Of a DNA stretch of 64,000 nt, positions 58,001-61,346 are shown piece after piece (position 1 is the first letter of the stretch; each line of letters begins with the position of its first letter). Source of the stretch: Siphonodentalium dalli (taxonomy: Eukaryota > Mollusca > Scaphopoda > Gadilida > Siphonodentaliidae); NCBI GenBank assembly GCA_032622095.1, contig CP136062.1:136254960-136318959 (forward strand). The letters are read 5' to 3'. Both the position numbers and the translations under genes were made by a program. Under the pieces are notes generated by a model, which saw only the letters and a program-made list of their open reading frames with translations, searched no databases and had not been told where the DNA came from.

Positions 58001-60873
58001 TAGGGATACTTTTGTCCGGGGAGTGTTTTGGACGGGTGAAATCATGACCCCGACCTGACCTTGACCTTCAATATGGTAAATCCAAGGTTAAATCGGGTAA
58101 AACGGATGGATTTCGACGAAATTTGATACCTAGGGGTAGTTTTTATATATTAAAGATGTGTAAATACCAACACTCCATCCGATCTATGGACGGGACATTC
58201 TATGTAGCACTCTACACTGCCTTTTAGTGTTTCGACCTATTTTGTTCCCCAATTTAGGAATTGGTGAACCCGCAAGGTCATCATCAGGAGAGAGCGGAAG
58301 TAAGATTCCTCAAAGTAACAGAGGGATCGACACATATATGTATGTGTGCATGGTTTATACAGTCTGTCTCAGGACAGCTGAGTTGAGCGATGGCCTTCAA
58401 GTAGGCTTCGCATGTTGTTCATAGTAACATGCCTATTATAATAAGCGTGAGTAATTGCGTCATTCGTTGTGAAATAGCAATGAGTCGGAAGCAACATTAT
58501 GTGCAAGTTATCGCAGACTGGAGTTGTGTGGTCTGCACTTAATAGTAATTTGGATCGTTAAACTAGAGATCCAAAAACCAGGCCTTCGATTCTGTAAAAT
58601 GCAGGAGTGTGGTTGGTCACTCGCCTAACCTGAAACCCAGGCGTGTGATTTTGGTGGATATTTCGGGGGTATAAAATGACAAACGAAGACTCAAAATTAA
58701 ATCAATTTTATCACCATTGTGATTCATCTTGTACACATGTATTCTCCACATTGAAGTAATTAAAACTCCATTCTCGAATTGCGTCGTAATGCTTCCGTTG
58801 GATGTAAGTTGTTATGAAATGCGGTCAGAGACCATGTAACCACGTGAGAGTTTCCTGTTGTGTGAACTCTATCGATATTTTTTAAAATAATGTTTGATTG
58901 CCCCGAACTCAAGTTTCAATTTCTATTCATCTTCACCGCCCATCGGGGCGGCTTCATTTAGAACGCAACACAATCATGGTACCAAAATTACGTTGCATTG
59001 GTGTTGGGGTGCACGGTGGGATTAATTTAAATATGTCATGTTGGTAACAATATCTAGCCGAGAATTACTCAGACCTACATACGAATGCGACGACATCGCT
59101 AAACGCACCTGACTATAATAATGTTCTAGCGCATGCGCAAAACTTAAAACAATTACTTCCGTCGTATACGGCATGTCTGTCAGTCTTCTCCAGCAAACAA
59201 GGTTGATCGTTATTATAAACCCTTTTTCAATCGTGCGCCGAATATCGCCGAGGAGTGTGATTAATTACTCGCCAAGATTTAATTTCAGGCGTGCTATGGT
59301 GCGCGAGCGCGATCGCACGCCTCATAATCGAAGGCCTGAAATACCCCCTAAGGGCCCCTATATCTTAAGATATTAAAGACAGAAAATGTCGTTAAACTAT
59401 AAAGACCGAAAATGTCGTTAAACTAGAGATCCAAATACCCCCTATATCTTGAGATATTATAAAGACCGAAAAATGTCGTTAAACTATAAAAGACCGAAAA
59501 ATGTCGTTAAACTAGAGATCCAAATACCCCCTAAGGGCCCCTACATCTTGAGATATTAAAGACCGAAAATGTCGATAAACTATAAAGACCGAAAAATGTC
59601 GTTAAACTATAGATCCAAATACCCATCTATATCTTGAGATATTATAAAGACCGAAAAATGTCGTTAAACTATTAAAGACCGAAAAATGTCGTTGAACTAT
59701 CAACGACCGAAAAATGTCGTACAAAGACCGAAAAATGTCGTTAAACTACAAAGACCGAAAAATGTCGTTAAATTGGAGATCCAAACATCCCCATACGGCA
59801 TACCCTTATTTTGAGACATTAAAGAACGAAATATGTCCTTACACTATAGATACAGACCGAAAAACTAGAGATGAACTGCAAATATATTCCTGTATGCACC
59901 CGCCCCGTAACGGAATAATATATATGCACCATATAAATCAAAATATCAATTATAAATGCATGGTTGACTGAATGAAAGAAAATGGTTTGAATTTAGTATA
60001 TTATATGCATCACAGGCATCGCTGTCTTTTCGACTACAGTTCATAAATTATAGCAAAGTTGGGTGAATTTCAACTTGGTATACAGTTTATTTATCGGGTC
60101 AACCATTCCATTTTATCGGCTCCGATTTATTCAGCTACCTGCTCGCGCCCCAACACAGCAGTAAGTCGGGTAACACAATGAGCAGTAAGAGCAGACGATC
60201 TAATTCAATTAAAATTTCGGCCTCCAACCACACAAACACAAGTTAATTATAATCTATTTATATCCAGACAGAAACCCGACCCGGCTTTCTGTATTTACGC
60301 GAGATTTCTCCGGCTTTCTCCGATCAGGCGGATTTCTGCAAATAGTAGAACCGTTAGTATACCTGCATTCCACAAACCCCAAGATTACATGTATATCGAT
60401 CACTATATAGTATATGGAGGTTCGGGAGCGCTGGGTTTAAGACATCAAATTGGGAGACTCACGGGCGAAACGGGAGATTATACAGTTCTCATACTTCCCG
60501 TTTGAACGTTCTGAAATGGAGAGTTGGGTACACAAAACTGTGATGTCACACGGCCCATTTTATACATATTGCCATTTATTGGCATAGAAACGGGAACTTT
60601 CGGAAGGGGTCCGACTAATCGACTAGTATTCGATTACCTCTGTCTATTATTCTTTCTCCTGAAAATCCCTAACCGTTTCAACACTAGTGTAGTGTCTAGA
60701 AATAGAATTGCTACAAGTTCTTGAACTTTGAACTTGAACTTCGAAGTTGGAACAATATTTTTTATTTTATTTCAAATTGTTGAGAAATCCGCGAATCCTG
60801 GGGGCCTACAGCAAATCGTCGTACTGCCCTGACCCCTGTGAATATTATTTACCTTTCTCTTTTTGGTATTCAT
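16585..60873 (-). CDS. SPIDR: SPIDR, scaffold protein involved in DNA repair (complete, 20 coding exons)
   Basis: SPIDR (KIAA0146 in human) is a nuclear scaffold that links RAD51 and BLM during homologous recombination. Twenty exons join in phase to 2652 nt, 883 residues plus stop; human SPIDR is about 915. The match runs end to end: KRK start and TEFPS; GSITWSSSDDEK (human has DITWSSSGSD); an acidic region; TPKK followed by KGGLADQ; SVIKLYPPWQEL (human RIFPPWQKL); KEISLAR; TVQRVF; CSLLVED; FSVIDSAWRP; FCYLL; SVDESASYSWEACDSC (human VDESTAFSWPVCDMC); and a CxxC/CxxC pair at residues 775-778 and 792-795 that looks like a zinc ribbon. The middle and C-terminal parts correspond to the DUF4502/DUF4503 regions. 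The acidic/Ser N-terminus is probably disordered. Introns range from a few hundred bp to 9.4 kb and hold nearly every repeat in the window. Confidence 0.94.
17030..17455 (+). repeat. family H repeat in SPIDR intron 19
   Basis: Two units with atctaagatggatgccagtg and aaatggctgccagtggccat. Confidence 0.82.
17625..17675 (-). CDS. SPIDR: SPIDR exon 19
   Basis: 17 codons (LLQSTIEALLPDSEDAE), phase 0 to 0, matching human LLQRSISSLLRFAAGEDGSYE. Acceptor tttttccag, donor gtaatt. Confidence 0.9.
17842..18194. mobile_element. family Q, 350-bp long palindrome in SPIDR intron 18
   Basis: Inverted arms from ttaaaggggtactgtacac to gtacagtccccctttaa. Stem matches include aaaatacactcaagtgctc / gagtgtattttgcac, and the centre is atgactccagtcat. 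Confidence 0.85.
18333..18579. mobile_element. family E MITE, partial long form
   Basis: Right half of the long form; its end reaches to 10 bp from the SPIDR exon 18 donor. Confidence 0.8.
18590..18704 (-). CDS. SPIDR: SPIDR exon 18 (second half of zinc-ribbon-like motif)
   Basis: 115 nt coding TFQCLSCKRPVGAPLVKMTM then EVYVKVNS and WTVRIK. Human has AFSCGDCSRVVTSPVLKRHL and CRVKVK. CxxC is at residues 792-795. Acceptor atctccag, donor gtaggg; a family E MITE begins about 10 bp past the donor. Confidence 0.94.
18951..19405. mobile_element. family A MITE split by a family D insertion
   Basis: Outer parts 18951-19035 and 19249-19405 join into a family A element; the D palindrome 19036-19248 sits inside with TA on both sides. 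Confidence 0.88.
19036..19248. mobile_element. family D palindromic MITE (pogo-like ends)
   Basis: 213-bp near-perfect palindrome beginning CAGTAATGCTCTAA, flanked by TA. The loop centre is ctctccccgagag. Ends starting CAG with a TA duplication fit the Tc1/mariner-pogo group. Nested in family A. Confidence 0.9.
19421..19508 (-). CDS. SPIDR: SPIDR exon 17 (first half of zinc-ribbon-like motif)
   Basis: 88 nt coding VIRSVDESASYSWEACDSCE and a charged linker. Human TVVGVDESTAFSWPVCDMCG is nearly superimposable. The CxxC at residues 775-778 pairs with that of exon 18. Acceptor ccattgcag, donor gtgagt. Confidence 0.95.
20386..20830 (+). repeat. tandem repeat, three diverged units of ~120-170 bp
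   Basis: aatggcaataactccgccaa ... gttcccatgctggtcgacat ... gtgccaagttttt recurs at about 20397, 20525 and 20692, directly beyond SPIDR exon 16. Confidence 0.85.
20910..21077 (-). CDS. SPIDR: SPIDR exon 16
   Basis: 168 nt coding SFTADRLSNLCHLSHECSC, an acidic polar middle, and SLNSLVSVSG (human TPVNSICSVQG). Acceptor tttttttcag, donor gtaggt. Confidence 0.9.
21544..21709 (-). CDS. SPIDR: SPIDR exon 15
   Basis: 166 nt. DKGDIKIYTTDKSLQ, then CSICVHVDACVLL and RWYIFKDMRFQTG. Human has EREIWLLVTDVTLQ, LLVYVAPLCVLG and SLFFKDALRDQG. Acceptor ccttcag, donor gtgagt. Confidence 0.91.
22103..22354. mobile_element. family F MITE
   Basis: TTAACCCCTTCTTTATTAAA ... GGTAAAGAAGGGGTTA, with the central aataagttcaacaaacgacc palindrome. 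It begins about 9 bp past the SPIDR exon 14 donor. Confidence 0.85.
22363..22416 (-). CDS. SPIDR: SPIDR exon 14
   Basis: 18 codons (NSDLRRTSFIGRVLFYSS), matching human MNDLGTRCSFYATVIYQKP. Acceptor aacatttcag, donor gtaagt. A family F MITE begins about 9 bp into the next intron. Confidence 0.9.
22610..22762 (+). repeat. A/T-rich repeat with 'taaaatagggtcggt' (family M)
   Basis: A/T runs around aagtttagggtcggggttta; related to 47262-47608. Confidence 0.7.
23080..23330 (+). repeat. dispersed repeat shared with 29990-30180
   Basis: Phrases gacctgtattttgggct, agttatcatccagaa and gaaaggacagacggatggac recur at 29990-30180. Confidence 0.7.
23668..24055 (+). repeat. dispersed repeat, copy 1 (family L)
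   Basis: About 390 bp matching 55626-56036 in the same orientation. Shared phrases are gatggcgaaatcatttgtgt, agatgtaaatatttacaatt and gtggtatggtcgatttcttt. Confidence 0.85.
24234..24377 (-). CDS. SPIDR: SPIDR exon 13
   Basis: 48 codons, phase 0 to 0: HPEFCYLLSLKGATISTV and SSLSTILE, matching human PALCYILTAHP and RCLRDILQ. Acceptor tttattccag, donor gtcagc. A short TAG/ACT triplet run follows the donor. Confidence 0.9.
25608..25725 (-). CDS. SPIDR: SPIDR exon 12
   Basis: 118 nt coding DPDLFSVIDSAWRPCSIPDE and a polar tail. Human has TAGIFSLIDTLWPPAIPLK. The acceptor is gctgttacag at 25726-25727. A tempting acceptor further in (ctgttttcag) would drop DPDLFS and break phase. Donor gtcata is weak. 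Confidence 0.9.
25778..26032. mobile_element. family E MITE, double palindrome
   Basis: 255 bp, almost identical to 28831-29080 in the same orientation, so recently copied. 53 bp upstream of the acceptor of SPIDR exon 12. Confidence 0.92.
26264..26820. mobile_element. family A MITE with interrupted middle
   Basis: Left part 26264-26415 and right part 26705-26820 (ending ctccagtcatggaagggttaa) flank about 290 bp of AT-rich DNA. That insert includes a short duplicated gatgtacagatagtacaatgt-like unit. Confidence 0.75.
27010..27288. mobile_element. family F MITE
   Basis: Central palindrome ttcaacaagcgaccataggt / tgtttgttgaacttattatc and the right end ccattactatagaaagggttaa. Confidence 0.85.
28064..28236. 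mobile_element. family D MITE, one arm shortened
   Basis: TA-flanked; the left arm lacks about 40 bp (between gactcct and cggaaatatgg), the right arm is complete. Confidence 0.88.
28414..28486 (-). pseudogene. partial duplicate of SPIDR exon 11
   Basis: Translates as ISSDGPTYMFSDLFVQ against ISEGSTYTFSDLFVQ in exon 11, about 0.7 kb away in the next intron and in the same orientation. A GTAA sits near where the exon 11 donor is. The 5' half of the exon is not represented. Probably a relic, or an alternative exon. Confidence 0.7.
28831..29080. mobile_element. family E MITE, double palindrome
   Basis: 250 bp; twin of 25778-26032 with a 4-bp shorter left arm. Confidence 0.92.
29157..29318 (-). 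CDS. SPIDR: SPIDR exon 11
   Basis: 162 nt coding CSLLVEDNYGTMSEIDLP, then WQQKLDISEGSTYTFSDLF. Human has CLLVQDACGMFGEVHLEF here, a beta-rich region. Acceptor ctttttcag, donor gtaagt. Part of this exon is repeated at 28414-28486. Confidence 0.93.
29350..29746. mobile_element. family E MITE, long form
   Basis: Arms aagccttgaacta... and ...tatttcaaggcta surround the long internal block. It starts 32 bp upstream of the acceptor of exon 11. Confidence 0.83.
30320..30610 (+). repeat. possible tRNA-derived SINE
   Basis: gacggtaaagtgg and, about 30 bp on, taattcaaatccacc resemble A and B boxes of a pol III promoter. The following ~230 bp include ttactgtgtcatctcgggtc. Weak; no second copy in the window. 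Confidence 0.3.
30676..30866 (-). CDS. SPIDR: SPIDR exon 10
   Basis: 191 nt coding SKEISLARNTECLHTIRDAQ, then QPRSLLQSIEKGGEGEPVSF and SATVQRVFHWKDN. Matches human ISLAQ, PLRDSLLDVVESQGA and VRVVVQRVYSL. Acceptor aattacag, donor gtgagt. It is preceded by the longest intron (30867-40227), which holds the 2.9-kb family J element. Confidence 0.92.
31340..31515 (+). repeat. coding-like repeat, copy 2
   Basis: LTAKTDKTGTLETTTVRTF ... IYLEITNCSP parallels 10255-10445 (reverse). Probably a fragment of a shared transposable element. Confidence 0.4.
31840..32556 (-). repeat. family G repeat array
   Basis: Three or four diverged ~130-bp units with 'tgacctcatttgaacaaatc', then gatggatgg microsatellites and the cgtctcaggtgagctaa end. 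Confidence 0.85.
32744..33175. mobile_element. family E MITE, long form, diverged
   Basis: Same architecture, with more substitutions than the other long copies, so older. Confidence 0.8.
33730..34267 (-). repeat. family G repeat with (GGAC)n microsatellite
   Basis: Same architecture; a GACGGACGGACAGACGGACG run at 34179-34213, ending cttcgtctcaggtgagctaa. Confidence 0.87.
34938..34980 (+). promoter_or_regulatory. family J left arm: YY1-like site, ATG and splice donor
   Basis: CCAAGATGGCGGC (YY1-type) overlaps an ATG at 34946. The ten-codon frame MAAPTKSDKR ends at CG|gtaagt (34975). It looks like a captured first exon; the arm at 37764-37794 (reverse) keeps it intact too. Confidence 0.55.
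36980..37010 (+). repeat. homopolymer run of 31 G
   Basis: Inside family J, within a small palindrome (ttacacggctt ... aagccgtgtaa, 36964-37079). The length is likely uncertain in the assembly. Confidence 0.9.
38547..38720 (+). repeat. direct repeat of ~65 bp, 105 bp apart
   Basis: gtttcatccacgaaaatccc ... ccgactcagcaattgagtgt is echoed by ttttatccatggaatcccgt ... cgcactcaacagtccggca. Confidence 0.65.
40228..40295 (-). CDS. SPIDR: SPIDR exon 9
   Basis: 68 nt coding RISSKNCPANRFPWIPTEDVQ minus flanks, in phase with exons 8 and 10; donor gtaaga, acceptor tttgtag. It corresponds to the CPDIPLPRR segment just before ISLAQ in human. Confidence 0.85.
40522..40598 (-). pseudogene. partial duplicate of SPIDR exon 8
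   Basis: 77 bp about 80% identical (hand count, 16 mismatches, no gaps) to 42923-42999 in exon 8. It is in the same orientation, in the intron between exons 8 and 9. The translation LLCINYCHTISQSEDEGEPS parallels LLCTNYCRTVSQTEEEAGPS and stays open, so it may have been under selection for a time. Similarity stops at both sides and no clear splice sites flank it. Confidence 0.75.
41275..42060 (+). repeat. family H repeat in SPIDR intron 8
   Basis: Four units: atccaagatggccactggtg, atccaagatggctgccggtg, atccaagatggctgctgaca and a decayed one near 41560. Confidence 0.85.
42349..42862 (-). repeat. family I repeat, copy 2 (reverse), with a complete hairpin
   Basis: The most complete hairpin: taaattaggtctggaccgag faces its inverse around 42400-42440. 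The body holds ccggaagtcaaaggtcacct. It ends about 16 bp beyond the donor of SPIDR exon 8. Confidence 0.85.
42879..43033 (-). CDS. SPIDR: SPIDR exon 8
   Basis: Completes the PPW codon and codes QELKLNSGGQSVLLCTNYC, then an acidic SQTEEEAG stretch. It aligns with human WQKLIIPSGSCPVILNTYFCE. Acceptor ctattttcag; the donor chosen is gtgaga at 42878. A family I repeat ends about 16 bp beyond the donor. A degenerate copy of this exon lies at 40522-40598. Confidence 0.93.
43425..43720 (+). promoter_or_regulatory. promoter-like motif cluster with a short ORF in SPIDR intron 7
   Basis: GTCACGTGACTTCCGG at 43431-43446 joins an E-box palindrome with an ETS core. ATG at 43487 opens 70 codons (MEHRDENESSYFTTYEEFPY...). 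CRE-like acgtcat motifs follow. May be a captured promoter/first exon; no downstream exon was found. Confidence 0.3.
44242..44765 (+). repeat. family I repeat, copy 3
   Basis: Closely matches copy 1 over the body and copy 2 over the hairpin. It continues into the flank that is interrupted by the hAT-type MITE at 44786. Confidence 0.85.
44786..45263. mobile_element. hAT-type MITE with perfect 8-bp target duplication
   Basis: 478 bp with inverted ends TAGAGCTGGGACGGTTATG. It is flanked on both sides by the direct 8-mer CTGGGTAG (44778-44785 and 45264-45271). An 8-bp duplication is the mark of hAT transposition. Internal ends are rich in ccggtta palindromes; no transposase is coded. Confidence 0.9.
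45885..46051. mobile_element. family D MITE, left end lost
   Basis: Complete stem from taacttttcaggatttag onward and an intact right end gagcattactg; the left CAGTAATG end is missing. Confidence 0.85.
46084..46285 (-). CDS. SPIDR: SPIDR exon 7
   Basis: 202 nt. Codes VKIIGFETLFSLTICTCTIA, a Glu-rich loop, then VIKLYPPW, with the Trp codon split across the intron. Human has TVKILELHEECAMQVAMCE and RIFPPWQKL here. Acceptor ctaattgcag, donor gtatgt. A family E MITE starts about 34 bp upstream of the acceptor. Confidence 0.94.
46319..46440. mobile_element. family E MITE, short form, truncated
   Basis: aagcctgaatatattgtgtt ... catctgggtacctcatt; 34 bp upstream of the exon 7 acceptor, then abutting a family A element. 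Confidence 0.82.
46445..46577. mobile_element. family A MITE, single hairpin, truncated
   Basis: One cassette (46450-46532), then gcacagggtttttacaaa and the end cagtcatggaagggttaa. Confidence 0.8.
46612..47086. mobile_element. family B MITE, longer copy, opposite orientation
   Basis: 475 bp. It has the same ends and the same cgatgagatcggcccctgg subterminal palindrome as 5501-5726, but reversed and with about 250 extra internal bases. One cassette at 46671-46733. Confidence 0.9.
47262..47608 (+). repeat. family M repeat
   Basis: ccgaaaaaaaatagggtcgg to aatattttttttctttggcc; the phrase ggtttaaaatagggtcggt is shared with 22610-22762. Confidence 0.75.
47610..48670 (-). other. SPIDR intron 6, part without recognised features
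   Basis: About 1 kb of AT-rich DNA; no repeat copy, exon or RNA seen. Confidence 0.45.
48676..48853. mobile_element. family A MITE, degenerate
   Basis: Two eroded cassettes and a ggcacagggttttcacaaact ... tcatggaacggtcaa end. Confidence 0.75.
48994..49204. mobile_element. family D MITE
   Basis: Full length with TA on the right, small mismatches in the stem. It lies 62 bp from the donor of SPIDR exon 6. Confidence 0.88.
49267..49358 (-). CDS. SPIDR: SPIDR exon 6
   Basis: Codes (K)GGLADQASRIQRRELSELR then MFSHRLKDKIP. It matches human GGLAERLNGLQNRERSAISLW in position and spacing. Acceptor tttttttctag, donor gttaac. Probably an amphipathic helix. Confidence 0.92.
49625..50026. mobile_element. 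family C MITE, inverted copy in SPIDR intron 5
   Basis: 402 bp; the reverse of 7199-7565 with the same two cassettes (49657-49725, 49806-49873) and the same flanking block. The pair forms a 42-kb-spaced inverted repeat. Confidence 0.92.
50433..50617 (-). CDS. SPIDR: SPIDR exon 5
   Basis: 61 codons plus two bases, acceptor cacttcag, donor gttagt. Ser-rich (SGISSPSISGTSSSCSQRF), then LQFKTPKKEDITPD and a Lys run, which correspond to the TPQKP...TPENSAKKK region of human SPIDR before its GGLAERL motif. Confidence 0.9.
50925..51141. mobile_element. family E MITE, partial long form
   Basis: Internal block plus the second palindrome (51014-51122), ending acaggcacactaaactcaga. Confidence 0.78.
51188..51481. 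mobile_element. family F MITE with partial internal duplication
   Basis: A ~75-bp unit (cttaaccctttcaatactaa ... ttcccacca) is present twice at 51190-51335, then the standard right half ending cagtacagaaggggttaa. Confidence 0.85.
52142..52213 (-). CDS. SPIDR: SPIDR exon 4
   Basis: 24 codons, phase 0 to 0, acceptor ctttttag, donor gtaagt. Very acidic and polar (IIEDDDNSEPG). Low complexity; supported by its splice sites and phase rather than by conservation. Confidence 0.78.
52900..53000. repeat. family F MITE left fragment
   Basis: ttaaccccttctatactata ... tcagataataagttcaacaa then ttatatgaacatttccc; the right half is missing. Confidence 0.75.
53128..53339. mobile_element. family D MITE
   Basis: Nearly full length; the left terminal bases have changed (catt|aatgctc). 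Confidence 0.86.
53577..53911. mobile_element. family D MITE, composite of one full and one partial copy
   Basis: A full palindrome (53577-53777) is followed directly by a second, internally deleted copy ending gggcattaa at 53911, three bases from the GT of the SPIDR exon 3 donor. Confidence 0.85.
53916..54139 (-). CDS. SPIDR: SPIDR exon 3
   Basis: 224 nt, donor gtagat. It holds the EGSITWSSSDDEK block shared with human SPIDR, then an acidic run (DSDEFDDAALNKEQ). A family D MITE begins about 6 bp into the following intron, right at the donor. Confidence 0.92.
54223..54514. mobile_element. family E MITE, long form with shortened middle
   Basis: Two palindromes; both ends carry tgtcatttgca/tgcaaatgtcaga. 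About 85 bp upstream of SPIDR exon 3. Confidence 0.85.
55334..55586 (-). CDS. SPIDR: SPIDR exon 2
   Basis: 84 codons plus one base, acceptor ctattttag, donor gtgagt. It codes a polar N-terminal region: TEFPSDLTKD, then ASDWSRCMSDMAYF and a basic PRQKRPKKTN stretch that could serve as a nuclear localisation signal. Little of it is conserved with vertebrates beyond the start. Confidence 0.85.
55626..56036 (+). repeat. dispersed repeat, copy 2 (family L)
   Basis: Diverged partner of 23668-24055, in SPIDR intron 1. Non-coding; ends not defined. Confidence 0.85.
57844..58150 (+). repeat. tandem repeat, ~128-bp unit, about 2.4 copies
   Basis: The phrase ggattttgacgaaatttgat recurs at about 57848, 57976 and 58108, with gaccccgacctgaccttgac between. 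Confidence 0.85.
59366..59780 (+). repeat. minisatellite (aaagaccgaaaaatgtcgttaaactat-type unit)
   Basis: More than a dozen imperfect copies of a ~22-27-bp unit containing GACCGAAAAATGTCG. They are arranged in a higher-order pattern with 'agatccaaataccccctatatcttgagatatta' spacers. Not CRISPR: units vary and spacers are repeats themselves. Confidence 0.9.
60853..60873 (-). CDS. SPIDR: SPIDR exon 1 (start codon)
   Basis: ATG plus six codons (MNTKKRK), then donor gtaaat. It joins in phase 0 to exon 2, giving KRK-LSYEHTEFPS, which parallels the basic KRKRSWNTECPS start of human SPIDR. The frame is also open upstream to an ATG at 61057-61059, so a longer N-terminus is possible; the shorter one better fits the family. 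Confidence 0.75.
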
Positions 60874-61070
60874 CGCTACACAAGTGGCTAGAAATGGTTT
60901 TAAAAGTTTGGTTTGTGACAATTTGCCGTCTTCAAATTTCGTGCATAAAACTTTGACCGGAAGTACGCTGCGCGCAAACGTTTTAGAATTGCTGGTCTCT
61001 CGTTTCGGCGTACATAGTAAAGCGTCGTAAGTTTTAACACCAACGAGCCAAATGAACACATGTGTGATTG
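60874..61070 (-). promoter_or_regulatory. likely SPIDR promoter and 5' leader
   Basis: The 200 bp upstream of the start codon hold CCGGAAGT at 60957-60964 (ETS/GABP-type site, typical of housekeeping promoters) and a small CpG cluster (gctgcgcgcaaacg). No TATA box is evident. The transcription start is unknown. Confidence 0.5.
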
Positions 61071-61346
61071 TTTGATTGATTTATTTATTTTTGATATAAA
61101 GACATACATGTATATTGTTTTAACAGGTTACAAATATAATGAATTACAAGCAAATAAAAAGGAGTTTTTAACATAATTTCAGTTGTTAGGCTATATAAGA
61201 AATCACAAATTTTGAAGCAAAAATGAGGCTGTAAAGAAGTCAAAGTGAATACCAATGGTATGATGGCTGAAATTTAGAAAAATCGTAGAGTACATGCACG
61301 GCTAGATATCGGGGATGGCACAGAAAGCACTCGAAGGCCTGCTTAA

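Larger units (their letters stand above)
57527..60345. mobile_element. 2.8-kb element with ~100-bp terminal inverted repeats in SPIDR intron 1
   Basis: The ends 57527-57628 and 60243-60345 are inverted copies with only a few mismatches (outer end CTATTTGCAGAAATCCGCC). Inside lie a ~128-bp tandem repeat, a minisatellite and unique AT-rich DNA, with no transposase. No clear target duplication. The near identity of the ends suggests a young insertion. Confidence 0.75.
56904..60694. mobile_element. possible outer hAT-like element enclosing the 2.8-kb element
   Basis: The left end has GTGTTGAAATGATTATCC, the right end inverted GGTTTCAACACTA-like sequence (aaccgtttcaacac). Both have a nearby inverted ccgactaatcgac motif. 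The 8-mer GTGTAGTG occurs at 56904-56911 and 60687-60694. It is offset by a few bases from symmetric ends, so the boundaries are uncertain. Confidence 0.4.

Noticed and set aside
59366-59780. CRISPR-like spacing of repeats
   Set aside because: Units are variable and partly adjacent, spacers are themselves repeated, and the genome is eukaryotic; it is a minisatellite.
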